Origin: an uncultured Acetatifactor sp.
Lineage (GTDB): Bacteria; Bacillota; Clostridia; Lachnospirales; Lachnospiraceae
DNA: 64,000 nt
Reading direction: 5' to 3'
Assembly (NCBI GenBank): GCA_947625675.1
Contig: CANQPH010000002.1
Coordinates: forward strand, 35,811 to 99,810
Under the pieces are notes generated by a model. The model did no database searches, was not told the DNA's origin, and worked only from the letters and a program-made list of their open reading frames with translations. Both the position numbers and the translations under genes were made by a program. Shown one piece after another: positions 6,522 to 14,642 of this stretch (within the stretch, counting starts at the first letter, position 1; each line of letters starts with the position of its first letter).

Positions 6522-8699
6522 TCATCCGGCGGCCGATCCCCTTTTCGCTTCCTCGATGGGCCGGCTTCCGCTGCGCTTCGTCCGATAATTGGCCTCCGCC
6601 TCCCGAAACCGTTGGGTCAGAGCCCCCTGATTGTTCAGCTGTTTCACAATCTCCGTCCTTCTGCGGACGAAACTGTCCAGCTTATCCATGTACTCCTTGG
6701 ACGTGATCTCTCCCTCCGCCACCAGAGTCAGTCCCTTTTCCCAGCTGGCCGTCAGGGTGGGGTTCAACAAGGGCCTGATGGAGCCGTCCACCACGTCGTA
6801 GACCATTTCGCCCATCAGGGTGGGCGTCAGGACCTGGGTCTTTTTGTTCAGGGCGAGATATTCGATATTCACCAGCTTTTTCAAAATTTCAGCCCTCGTG
6901 GCGCTGGTGCCGATGCCGCTGCCCTTGATCTGGGCCCGCAGCTCTTCGTCCTCGATAAACTGTCCCGCATTTTCCATGGTCAGGATAATGCTGCCCGACG
7001 TGTAACGCTTGGGCGGGGAGGTCTCCCCTTCCTTGATCTCATAGGAAGCGGCCTTCAGGGCCGTTCCCTTTCTCAAGTTCTTGAGCTGCTGCAGCAGGGC
7101 GGCATCGCACTTGATTTCCTCTTCTTCGCCGTCCTTCCCTTCCGGGGCCTCTCCCTCGCCCGAAGCTCTGCCACGGGCTCCGTTTGTAGCCCCTCCCTGG
7201 GGACTGTTTCCCGCCTCGGCCATGACATCATTTCTGCGCAAAAAAGAATATACGGTTACCGGCAGGTAGCCTTCCTCCAGCAGTACCTTGAAATTGGCAA
7301 AAAAGCGTTCCTCCTTCACCCGGATGCAGAGAGCGATCTTCTGGTACACCGCTGGAGGGTAAAAAATGCTCAGGAATCTGCGGACGATCACCTCGTAGAC
7401 CTTGACGCTCAAAGGGGCCAGGGAGCCTCTGCCGTTTTGTCCCGGCAGGTTGTTCAGGCCTTGTCCCGTGGGAATGATGGCATAATGATCCGTGATTTGC
7501 TTGTCGTTCACATAACGGGTCTTCGCCAGATTTCGGAAGCTTCCCTGGGCCAGAATCTGGGCTGCGAAGCTTCCGGCGACCTGATAATTCCTAAGGCCTC
7601 CGAGATTTTTCTGGATCTCCTTGGCCACCGCCGTGGACAGCACCCTGGCGTCGGTCCTGGGATAGGTGACCATCTTTTTCTCATACAGCTCCTGCACGAT
7701 ACGAAGAGTCTCGTCCGGGCTGATCTTGAACAATCGGGCACAGGTGTTCTGCAGTTCCGCCAGATTGAACAGCAAAGGCGGATATTTATTTTCTTTTTTC
7801 CGCTCGACACTCTCCACCACGGGCGTCAGAGAATGGGAACTCTGACCGGCGGGCTCGACTTCCTGCAAATGGTCAATGAGCTTCTGGGCAGACTCCTTTT
7901 TTTTGAAACCGTTTTCCTTATATAATAGAGGGGACATGTAATAGGCGGAACCTTCCACGGCCCGCCATTCCCCGGCAATGGTCTCATCCTGCAGGAGGAA
8001 GTTCCCCACCACCCGGTAAAAAGGGGTTTTCACAAAGCTCCGGATCTCCCGCTCCCGGTTCACGATCATGCCCAGCACGCAGGTCATGACCCGGCCCACG
8101 GAAATCACCGCCTTGTCCCGCTTCAGATATCCCCGCACAGCAGGGCCGTATTTCAAGGTCAGAGCCCGGGAAAAATTAATGCCCATCAAATAATCTTCCT
8201 TGGCCCTCAAATAGGCGGCATCGCTCAAATGGTCATATTCCGACAGATCCTTGGCCTCCCGGATCCCCCGCAGAATTTCCTCTTCCGTCTGGGAATCGAT
8301 CCAAACCCGCTTCCTCTGCTTGCCCTTCACGCCGGCCATCTGCTCCACCAGACGGTAGATGTATTCCCCTTCCCGCCCGGAGTCGGTGCAGACATAGATG
8401 GTGGAAACATCCTGCCGGTGTAACAGTCCGCTCACGATGTTGAACTGCTTGCGCACGTTCTCGATCACCTCGTAGCGGAACACCTCCGGGATAAAAGGAA
8501 TGGTGTCAAAGCTCCACCTTTTGTATTTTTCGTCATAAACCTCCGGATAGCTCATTGTGACCAGATGCCCTACGCACCAGGTCACAATGGATTCTTCGGA
8601 TTCCAGATAGCCGTCTCTGGAACTGGTATTCAGTTTTAAAGCCTTGGCAAATTCCCTCGCCACGCTGGGCTTTTCAGCGATATACAGATTTTTACCCAC
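6522..8699 (-). CDS. topB: DNA topoisomerase III (type IA)
   Basis: 725 aa. The TOPRIM domain opens with LYIAEKPSVAREFA and carries TDSGREGEYIYR at about 105-116. The catalytic tyrosine lies in MVTYPRTDAR at about residue 346. The GSGIGTSATRAEIL motif of the type IA gate domain follows. The enzyme relaxes negative supercoils and decatenates DNA by cutting one strand. There is no C-terminal zinc-ribbon, as in many short TopB proteins. A Gly/Glu-rich low-complexity insert (about 500-540: GGATNGARGRASGEGEAPEG) interrupts the fold and fits the insert pattern of other proteins in this window. It lies 66 bp behind asd on the same strand. Confidence 0.95.
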   Translation of the reverse strand: MGKNLYIAEKPSVAREFAKALKLNTSSRDGYLESEESIVTWCVGHLVTMSYPEVYDEKYKRWSFDTIPFIPEVFRYEVIENVRKQFNIVSGLLHRQDVSTIYVCTDSGREGEYIYRLVEQMAGVKGKQRKRVWIDSQTEEEILRGIREAKDLSEYDHLSDAAYLRAKEDYLMGINFSRALTLKYGPAVRGYLKRDKAVISVGRVMTCVLGMIVNREREIRSFVKTPFYRVVGNFLLQDETIAGEWRAVEGSAYYMSPLLYKENGFKKKESAQKLIDHLQEVEPAGQSSHSLTPVVESVERKKENKYPPLLFNLAELQNTCARLFKISPDETLRIVQELYEKKMVTYPRTDARVLSTAVAKEIQKNLGGLRNYQVAGSFAAQILAQGSFRNLAKTRYVNDKQITDHYAIIPTGQGLNNLPGQNGRGSLAPLSVKVYEVIVRRFLSIFYPPAVYQKIALCIRVKEERFFANFKVLLEEGYLPVTVYSFLRRNDVMAEAGNSPQGGATNGARGRASGEGEAPEGKDGEEEEIKCDAALLQQLKNLRKGTALKAASYEIKEGETSPPKRYTSGSIILTMENAGQFIEDEELRAQIKGSGIGTSATRAEILKKLVNIEYLALNKKTQVLTPTLMGEMVYDVVDGSIRPLLNPTLTASWEKGLTLVAEGEITSKEYMDKLDSFVRRRTEIVKQLNNQGALTQRFREAEANYRTKRSGSRPIEEAKRGSAAG

Positions 8700-8765
8700 T
8701 TACAGTTCTCCGAATCTTCGGTCAACGGAGCCTGTCGCTTCCTTTAAGAGAGGCTCCCTTCAGAT

Positions 8766-9863
8766 TTATTTGGCAGTTTCTTTAGCGGTAATATACCCCT
8801 GAGCCGTAAGAAGCTCGGCGCAGAGGATGCCTCCCCCGGCGGCGCCCCGGACGGTATTGTGGGAAAGTCCCACGAACTTCCAGTCATAAATGGTGTCTTC
8901 CCGAAGTCTTCCCACGCTGATGCCCATGCCGCTTTCAAAATTCACGTCCAAAGCCACCTGAGGCCTGTTGTCCTCTTCCAGATACTGAATGAACTGCTTC
9001 GGCGCACTGGGGAGCGCAAGCTCCTGGGGCAGTCCCCGGAAAGTGCGAAGCTTCTCGATCAGCTGTTCCTTGGTGGCTTTCTTGGCAAAACGCACGAACA
9101 CGGCGGCGGTATGGCCGTCCAGCACCGGAACCCGAATGCATTGGCAGGTAATTTTGGGAGAGGAAGCGGGCACGATGACCCCGTCCTTCACCTCGCCCCA
9201 AATGCGCAGTGGCTCCTTCTCGCTCTTTTCCTCTTCCCCGCTGATAAAGGGAATGACGTTGCCCACCATCTCGGGCCAGTCCTTAAAGGTTTTGCCAGCG
9301 CCAGAAATGGCCTGATAGGTGGTGGCCACCACCTCCACGGGCTCAAACTCCTTCCAGGCGGTGAGCACGGGGGCATAGCTCTGGATGGAGCAGTTGGGCT
9401 TCACGGCGACGAAGCCTCTCTTGGTGCCAAGCCTTTTCCTCTGGAAATCGATGACCTTCATGTGTTCCGGATTGATCTCCGGCACCACCATGGGAACGTC
9501 CGGCGTCCATCTGTGGGCGCTGTTGTTGGACACCACGGGAGTCTCCGCCTTGGCGTATTCCTCTTCAATCCTGCGGATCTCGTCCTTGCTCATGTCCACG
9601 GCGCTGAACACGAAATCCACCTGGGAAGCGACGTTTTCCACCTCGTTCACGTTCATGACCGGAATTTTTTTCACCGCTTCCGGTATGGGGGCGGTCATTT
9701 TCCAGCGGTCCCCCACCGCCTCCTCATAGGTCTTGCCTGCGGAACGGGGACTGGCCGCAATGGTGGTCACCTCAAACCAAGGATGGTTCTCCAGCAGGGA
9801 AATGAACCTCTGCCCCACCATGCCGGTTCCGCCTAAAATACCAACCTTTAATTTATGTTCCAT
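8766..9863 (-). CDS. asd: Aspartate-semialdehyde dehydrogenase
   Basis: 365 aa starting at ATG 9863 behind AGGAGA. The N-terminal GILGGTGMVGQRF (8-20) is the NADP-binding glycine motif, and the active-site cysteine is in VKPNCSIQSY (C158). PVLDGHTAAVFVRF carries the conserved His region. Length and sequence fit the archaeal/fungal-type subfamily rather than the E. coli type. It reduces aspartyl phosphate to aspartate semialdehyde, the branch point to lysine/diaminopimelate, threonine and methionine. topB follows, probably in the same transcript. Confidence 0.95.
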   Translation of the reverse strand: MEHKLKVGILGGTGMVGQRFISLLENHPWFEVTTIAASPRSAGKTYEEAVGDRWKMTAPIPEAVKKIPVMNVNEVENVASQVDFVFSAVDMSKDEIRRIEEEYAKAETPVVSNNSAHRWTPDVPMVVPEINPEHMKVIDFQRKRLGTKRGFVAVKPNCSIQSYAPVLTAWKEFEPVEVVATTYQAISGAGKTFKDWPEMVGNVIPFISGEEEKSEKEPLRIWGEVKDGVIVPASSPKITCQCIRVPVLDGHTAAVFVRFAKKATKEQLIEKLRTFRGLPQELALPSAPKQFIQYLEEDNRPQVALDVNFESGMGISVGRLREDTIYDWKFVGLSHNTVRGAAGGGILCAELLTAQGYITAKETAK

Positions 9864-10028
9864 GTCTTTCTCTCCTTCTTCCTGTATGTTTTCCTATCTA
9901 TATTCCAAAGATATGCTCTCAAAAACTCTCAAAATTCGTGCTCTCAAATGCCATGCCATCATTTCTCAATGAACACAGTCGATGCGCCGAGGTATCCCTC
10001 TTCGTCAGCGCCGTGTGCGCTCCCTCTG

Positions 10029-10113
10029 CTCCGGCACATATTCCTTCCGCTTCCAGCGCACATTCCTTCCGTTCCGGCACATATTCCTTCTGTTACGGTG
10101 CGCACTCCTTCCG
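10029..10113 (-). repeat. Four tandem 21-22 bp units spanning the argH stop codon
   Basis: Units at 10029-10049, 10050-10071, 10072-10092 and 10093-10113 are clear copies of one another. Read on the minus strand each 21-bp unit would encode a heptapeptide of the type RKEYVPE or RKECAP. The argH stop (10093-10095) is the last codon of the first unit: where the others have GAA after the proline or leucine codon, this one has TAA. The remaining units lie beyond the stop. The rest of 9864-10028 shows no gene. Confidence 0.75.
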
Positions 10114-11502
10114 CCCCAGGACCTCGCTCCCAGCCAGGTATTCCCTGCCCTGGCGAATGGCTTCTTCCTGGGCTTTCCGGCCGGGAGCCCCCGCCGTCAG
10201 GCGCTTTTCCACGCAGGTTTTCAGAGAAACGGCTTCGTAGACGTCCTCCTCAAACTTGTCGCAGATCCCCTTGAGTTCCTCCAGGGACAAAGCTTCAATG
10301 GAGGTATTTTTTTCGATGCAGTACAGCACCAGCCTGCCGATGATCCCGTGGGCGTCCCGGAAAGGCACTCCCTTTCCCACCAGGTAATCCGCCGCATCCG
10401 TGGCATTGGTGAAGCCGTTCCTGGCGCTGTCCGCCATCCGCTCCTTCCGGAACTTCATGGTCCGAAGCATGCCGTCAAACAAATTTAGGCAGTCCGCCAC
10501 CGTATCCATGGCGTCGAAGGCCACTTCCTTGTCCTCCTGCATGTCCTTGTTGTAGGCCAGAGGAAGCCCCTTCATGGTGGTGAGCAGGCTCATCAGGGCC
10601 CCATAGACCCTTCCCGTCTTGCCCCGCACCAGCTCCGCAATGTCAGGATTCTTCTTCTGGGGCATGATGCTGCTTCCCGTGGAATAAGCGTCATCCAGTT
10701 CCACGAACTGGTACTCGTTGGAATTCCAGAGGATGATCTCCTCGGAAAAGCGGCTCAAGTGCATCATGATGACGGACAGAGCCGCCAGAAATTCGATGAG
10801 GTAATCCCGGTCCGCCACGGAATCCATGCTGTTGCGGGTCACCCCGTCAAAATGAAGCAGCCTGGCCACATACTCCCGGTCCAGGGGATAAGTGGTCCCG
10901 GCCAGGGCTCCCGCCCCCAGAGGGCAGAGATTCATCCGGTGATAAATATCCGTAAGCTGCTCCCTGTCCCGCCGGAACATTTCAAAATAAGCTCCGTAAT
11001 GATGGGCCAGCGTGACGGGCTGGGCCTTTTGCAGATGGGTGAAACCCGGCATGTAGGTATCCAGGTTCTCCTCCATGGTATGTAAAAGGGTCTCCAGCAA
11101 TTCCTTCAGCAGATCATAGATCTCTTCCACCCGCTCCCTGGTATACAGGCGCATATCCAGCGCCACCTGGTCATTGCGGCTGCGCCCGGTATGCAGCTTC
11201 TTCCCGGCTTCCCCGATGCGGTCGATGAGGACGGCCTCCACGAAACTGTGAACGTCCTCCTGGGCCATGTCTATCGAAAGCTTCCCGGCAAACACGTCCT
11301 CCCGAATGCTTTCAAGCCCCTTGCAGATCTTTTCTTTTTCTTCCTCCGTCAGGATCCCCTGCTTCGCCAACATGGCGGCGTGGGCCAGACTTCCCTGAAT
11401 ATCCTGGGGAAACAATCTCTGATCAAAACGAAGGGACGCATTGAAGGCAAACACCTTTTTATCCGTGGCCTTGGTAAAGCGTCCTCCCCATAACTGTGCC
11501 AT
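10093..11502 (-). CDS. argH: Argininosuccinate lyase
   Basis: 469 aa starting at ATG 11502 with GAGGG just upstream. The fumarase/aspartase superfamily signature GSSIMPQKKNPD is at 276-287 and contains the catalytic serine loop; HTGRSRNDQV (104-113) and GFTHLQKAQPVT (153-164) are the other active-site segments. The enzyme splits argininosuccinate into arginine and fumarate, the last step of arginine synthesis. The final residues GRKECAP come from a 21-bp tandem repeat whose other copies lie past the stop codon, so the C-terminal tail has been altered by repeat expansion. argG is not in the window. Confidence 0.95.
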   Translation of the reverse strand: MAQLWGGRFTKATDKKVFAFNASLRFDQRLFPQDIQGSLAHAAMLAKQGILTEEEKEKICKGLESIREDVFAGKLSIDMAQEDVHSFVEAVLIDRIGEAGKKLHTGRSRNDQVALDMRLYTRERVEEIYDLLKELLETLLHTMEENLDTYMPGFTHLQKAQPVTLAHHYGAYFEMFRRDREQLTDIYHRMNLCPLGAGALAGTTYPLDREYVARLLHFDGVTRNSMDSVADRDYLIEFLAALSVIMMHLSRFSEEIILWNSNEYQFVELDDAYSTGSSIMPQKKNPDIAELVRGKTGRVYGALMSLLTTMKGLPLAYNKDMQEDKEVAFDAMDTVADCLNLFDGMLRTMKFRKERMADSARNGFTNATDAADYLVGKGVPFRDAHGIIGRLVLYCIEKNTSIEALSLEELKGICDKFEEDVYEAVSLKTCVEKRLTAGAPGRKAQEEAIRQGREYLAGSEVLGRKECAP

Positions 11503-11571
11503 AGTCCCTCTTTTCTGCCGCAGTCCGCAAGCATTTTCCCGCAGGCGCCTTGCAGCAACCTTCCATCCCGG

Positions 11572-11641
11572 TCCGCAGTGCGAATCCGTCCGCCCGCAAT
11601 CCGCAGCGCACTTTCATCCGCAATCCGCAGCACGTTTCCAT
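11572..11641. repeat. Degenerate CCGCAATCCGCAGC repeats upstream of argH
   Basis: Between argH (start 11502) and the ABC transporter, imperfect direct repeats with a core like TCCGCAGYGC recur; the two clearest copies (from 11594 and 11618) are 24 bp apart. No ORF or promoter overlaps them convincingly. A similar run of CCGCAGTCCGCAGTGCCGCA occurs near 44010-44035 upstream of gltX. Confidence 0.4.
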
Positions 11642-11720
11642 AGATGATAGCACACTTCCCGGGGGATTGCAAGAAAAGATTTTCGCACTCCCATTCAAGA
11701 ACGGTCCATTCCGAAAAAGC

Positions 11721-11735
11721 ATATGATAATCATAT
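11721..11735. promoter_or_regulatory. 15-bp dyad upstream of the ABC importer
   Basis: ATATGAT-A-ATCATAT is a perfect inverted repeat 26 bp upstream of ATG 11761. Position and symmetry suit an operator for a repressor of the two-gene importer. No regulator gene lies next to it, so the ligand is unknown. Confidence 0.35.
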
Positions 11736-11760
11736 ATTTCAAAAGGAAAGGATTGGTATT

Positions 11761-12546
11761 ATGCCTGAGCATATTCTGGAGCTGAAAAAAATCGGTTATT
11801 CCTACCACAGCCTCCACGGGGAAACCCTCGCTTTGAAGGATATTTCCTTTGGAATAAAGGACGGGGAATTCGTGGCCATCGTAGGTCCCAGCGGCTGCGG
11901 CAAGTCCACCCTCTTATCCATCATTGCGGGGCTTCTTGCGCCGGAAAGCGGCACCATCCTGGTCAACAATCCGGACGGCTCCCTGCATTATCCCCGGGTG
12001 GGCTACATGCTGCAGCACGATCACCTGTTTGAATGGCGCACCGTCTACCGCAACGTGATTCTGGGCCTGGAGATCAACCACCTCCTGACCGAAGAACGTC
12101 TGGAATATGTCAATCAGCTTCTCATAGATTACGGTTTGGATCAGTTTCGGGACAAACGTCCCAGCGAATTGTCCGGCGGAATGAAACAGAGGGCCGCCCT
12201 GATCCGGACCCTGGCATTGGGACCGGAGTTGCTTTTGTTGGACGAACCCTTCAGCGCCCTGGACTACCAGACCCGTCTCACGGTTTCCGCAGACATCTGC
12301 CGCCTGATCCGACAAACCAAAAAGACCATGATCATTGTCACCCATGATTTGTCCGAAGCCATCAGTCTGGCTGATCGGGTGATCATACTCTCCGCCCGGC
12401 CCGCCACGGTGAAAAAAGAACTTCCCATCCGCTTGACCCTGCAGGACAATTCCCTGCTGGCGGCCAGATATGCGCCGGAATTCCAGGACTATTTCAGCCA
12501 GCTTTGGGAGGTTCTGACGGAAGAAGAAAGGAGGGAGGAAGAATGA
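11761..12546 (+). CDS. ABC transporter ATP-binding protein, nitrate/sulfonate/taurine-type (SsuB/TauB-like)
   Basis: 261 aa. ATG 11761 is chosen because AAGGAAAGGA lies upstream and the protein aligns from MPEHILELKK; the longer frame back to 11644 has no ribosome site. Walker A GPSGCGKST at 42-50, signature LSGGMKQRAAL, Walker B LLLLDEPFSALD and switch His in VTHDLSEA are all intact. The family drives import of small organic anions or thiamine precursors. The stop overlaps the permease start by ATGA. No substrate-binding protein gene follows, so the substrate cannot be inferred. Confidence 0.88.
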   Translation: MPEHILELKKIGYSYHSLHGETLALKDISFGIKDGEFVAIVGPSGCGKSTLLSIIAGLLAPESGTILVNNPDGSLHYPRVGYMLQHDHLFEWRTVYRNVILGLEINHLLTEERLEYVNQLLIDYGLDQFRDKRPSELSGGMKQRAALIRTLALGPELLLLDEPFSALDYQTRLTVSADICRLIRQTKKTMIIVTHDLSEAISLADRVIILSARPATVKKELPIRLTLQDNSLLAARYAPEFQDYFSQLWEVLTEEERREEE

Positions 12547-13367
12547 CCATGAAAAATAAGGCTGAACGGGAATTGCCGGATCGACAGCTGGAGTTCGTCC
12601 AGGCCCACCGACGCCGCCATCACCAGGTGACCCTCTTCCGATTCCTGCTTTTCGCAGGCTTCCTGATCCTGTGGGAAGTGAGCGCCAACCTTCGCTGGAT
12701 CGACAGCTTCTTCTTCTCCAGTCCCAGCCGGGTGGTCAAATGTTTCCTAAGCCTGTGTGCGGACGGATCCCTTTTTCTCCACACGGGAATCACGCTGCTG
12801 GAAACGGTTGTAAGCTTCTTCCTGGTATTCCTATTCAGCCTGCTTTCCGCCACCCTGCTCTGGTATTCCGATAAACTGTCGGAAATCCTGGAACCCTATT
12901 TGGTGATCTTAAACAGCCTGCCAAAGTCCGCCCTGGCTCCGCTCTTCATCGTGTGGCTGGGCACCGGCACCACCACCATTGTCGTGGCCGGCGTCTCGGT
13001 GGCTCTTTTCGGCTCCGTCATCAGCTTTTACACCGGCTTCAAACAGGTGGATCCGGAAAAGATCACGCTGATCTACACTTTAGGCGGCCACAAGCGGGAC
13101 GCATTCACCAAAGTGGTGCTGCCCGGCTCCGTCCCCATCATGCTCAGCACCACCAAGGTGAACATCGGTCTGGCCCTGGTAGGAGTCATCATCGGGGAAT
13201 TTCTGGCCGCCAGAAGAGGCCTGGGATATCTCATCATCTATGGGAGCCAGGTCTTCCAGCTCGACAAGGTGATCACCAGCATCCTCCTGCTGTGTCTCAT
13301 CGCCTTCGGTTTCTACAAGGGGATTCAGTACACGGAACACCAAATCAGGATCAAATTGAAAATGTGA
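12543..13367 (+). CDS. ABC transporter permease, SsuC/TauC-like
   Basis: 274 aa with about six membrane segments. The start ATG 12543 overlaps the preceding TGA and has AGGGAGGA upstream. The EAA loop for contact with the ATPase reads TLGGHKRDAFTKVVLPGSVPIM. The N-terminal 40 residues are basic and His/Arg-rich (QAHRRRHHQV) before the first membrane helix. With the upstream ATPase it forms an importer of the nitrate/sulfonate/taurine class. The unit closes at the terminator at 13393-13435, so the binding protein is encoded elsewhere or has been lost. Confidence 0.88.
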   Translation: MTMKNKAERELPDRQLEFVQAHRRRHHQVTLFRFLLFAGFLILWEVSANLRWIDSFFFSSPSRVVKCFLSLCADGSLFLHTGITLLETVVSFFLVFLFSLLSATLLWYSDKLSEILEPYLVILNSLPKSALAPLFIVWLGTGTTTIVVAGVSVALFGSVISFYTGFKQVDPEKITLIYTLGGHKRDAFTKVVLPGSVPIMLSTTKVNIGLALVGVIIGEFLAARRGLGYLIIYGSQVFQLDKVITSILLLCLIAFGFYKGIQYTEHQIRIKLKM

Positions 13368-13392
13368 GTAGGCTTTCATTTTGAGGGACTGG

Positions 13393-13435
13393 GGCTGCCG
13401 CCTGTCCAAGTTTTGGCAGATGCGGCAGCCTTTTT
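13393..13435 (+). terminator. Intrinsic terminator of the ABC importer operon
   Basis: GGCTGCCGC (13393-13401) pairs with GCGGCAGCC (13422-13430) and is followed at once by TTTTT. It lies 26 bp after the permease stop. Confidence 0.85.
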
Positions 13436-13473
13436 CGAGGCTTTTACAGAATCCGCTCTAAAGAATGTCGTAC

Positions 13474-13502
13474 ATACAGAAATCTCCTTTCTGTATTTTT
13501 TA
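13474..13502 (+). terminator. Second terminator-like hairpin in the same spacer
   Basis: ATACAGAAA (13474-13482) pairs with TTTCTGTAT (13488-13496) over a 5-nt loop and runs into a T tract. No gene lies between this and the first terminator, so it is a backup terminator or the end of a short unannotated transcript. The remainder of 13368-13757 holds only the tRNA and its own terminator. Confidence 0.5.
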
Positions 13503-13545
13503 TCGAACGTATGTCTGATTACCTCTTTGATTTTTCGGCAAAAGC

Positions 13546-13589
13546 AAAAACGCCAGAAACCGCATAAACAAGCCATTTCTAAGCGTTTT
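13546..13589 (-). terminator. Probable terminator of the tRNA-Thr transcript
   Basis: On the minus strand AAAACGC (13583-13589) pairs with GCGTTTT (13547-13553), followed by TGCTTTTGC. The loop is long (29 nt), so confidence is moderate. Confidence 0.45.
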
Positions 13590-13596
13590 ACGATAA

Positions 13597-13668
13597 GCTG
13601 GAAATGAGACTCGAACTCACGACCCCTTCATTACGAGTGAAGTGCTCTACCGACTGAGCTATTCCAGC
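13597..13668 (-). tRNA. tRNA-Thr (anticodon CGT)
   Basis: A 72-nt cloverleaf is complete: acceptor GCTGGAA/TTCCAGC, D arm GCTCAGTCGGTAGAGC, anticodon stem CTTCA/TGAAG with loop CTCGTAA giving anticodon CGT (reads ACG), and T arm GTGAG-TTCGAGT-CTCAT. CCA is not encoded. It stands alone, flanked by the importer operon and mscS. No integrase or repeated 3-prime end marks an integration here. Confidence 0.95.
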
Positions 13669-13757
13669 GCTTGCCGCACCTCTTCGGTACAACAATATGT
13701 ATTATATCCGCTTTCTTCTGTTTTGGCAAGACCTAAATTATATTTTTTGCTGATTTC

Positions 13758-14642
13758 TCATGGACGCTTCATATGCACATCCATCTGAGGGAAAGGAATC
13801 TCGATTCCATTTTCGTCCAGCACGTATTTGCACCGCTCCGTGATCCGCCACTTGCCCGGCCAATAATCCTCGTTTGCAAGCCAGCAGCGCACAATGAGAT
13901 TCACACTGGAATCCGCCAGAGCATCCACTACTACCAACCTGTCATGATCCTTTAATACCGCTTCATCCTCTTCCAGAATTTCGAGAAGAACCTCTTTCGC
14001 TTTCCGAATGTCGGAGCTGTAGGAAATGCTGAGAGACACGTCCAGTCTCCTGATCTGGGCGGAGGTGAAATTGGTCACCGGATTGTTGGCCAGGTTGCCA
14101 TTGGGAAGCACGACGGTCTTATTGTCCGGGGTCAGAAGCGTGGTATAAAAGATCTGGATCTTGTCCACCGTGCCGTCATGTCCCTCGTTATCCATGATAT
14201 AATCCCCTACTTTGAAGGGCTTCAGCAGCAGGATCAGCAACCCGCCCACCAGGTTGGACAGACCTCCCTGAAGGGCCAGACCGATGGCCACACCGGCAGA
14301 ACCCAGCAGGGCCACGATGCTGGCGGCATCCACGCCAAAGGACACCGCTATGGTAAAAATCAGAACCACGTGCAGGGATGCGCTGACGAAGGAGTCCACA
14401 AACTGTATCGCCCCCACGTCCGCATCCACTTTTTTCATATATTTCTTCAACAGGGTGCGCAGCAATTTAATCAGCTGCACGCCGATGAAGAAGATCACCA
14501 CGATCAGCAGGATTCTGACAACCAGGCTGAACACCTTTGCAGGAAGGGATTGCCAGAATTCCTGAAGCATTCTGGAAATCGTCTTAATATCCGGAATATT
14601 GGCTACTTCCGGCTCCGCCAGCCAGACCCATCCATTTCTCAT
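13758..14642 (-). CDS. mscS: Small-conductance mechanosensitive channel, MscS family
   Basis: 294 aa with three membrane segments in the first 130 residues. The pore helix reads ALLGSAGVAIGLALQGGLSNLVGGLLIL with the Gly/Ala spacing typical of MscS TM3, and the beta domain follows (KPFKVGDYIMDNEGHDGTVDKI). The channel opens on membrane tension and releases solutes on osmotic downshock. Its ATG overlaps the glgB stop as ATGA, so translation of the two is coupled. That is an unusual partner for glycogen synthesis and may link carbon storage with osmotic state; that link is inference. Confidence 0.93.
   Translation of the reverse strand: MRNGWVWLAEPEVANIPDIKTISRMLQEFWQSLPAKVFSLVVRILLIVVIFFIGVQLIKLLRTLLKKYMKKVDADVGAIQFVDSFVSASLHVVLIFTIAVSFGVDAASIVALLGSAGVAIGLALQGGLSNLVGGLLILLLKPFKVGDYIMDNEGHDGTVDKIQIFYTTLLTPDNKTVVLPNGNLANNPVTNFTSAQIRRLDVSLSISYSSDIRKAKEVLLEILEEDEAVLKDHDRLVVVDALADSSVNLIVRCWLANEDYWPGKWRITERCKYVLDENGIEIPFPQMDVHMKRP

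Noticed and set aside
8859..9836. Long plus-strand ORFs opposite asd, topB, ilvB, ilvD, serA, glgB and the GH genes
   Set aside because: They are antisense shadows of well-identified genes in GC-rich DNA; none has family motifs or a ribosome site.
10029..10113. CRISPR array at the tandem repeats (also 26871, 38525, 51553)
   Set aside because: Units are directly adjacent without spacers, repeats are imperfect and no cas genes are present.
13597..13668. Integration site at tRNA-Thr
   Set aside because: No integrase, no direct repeat of the tRNA 3-prime end, and flanking genes look chromosomal.
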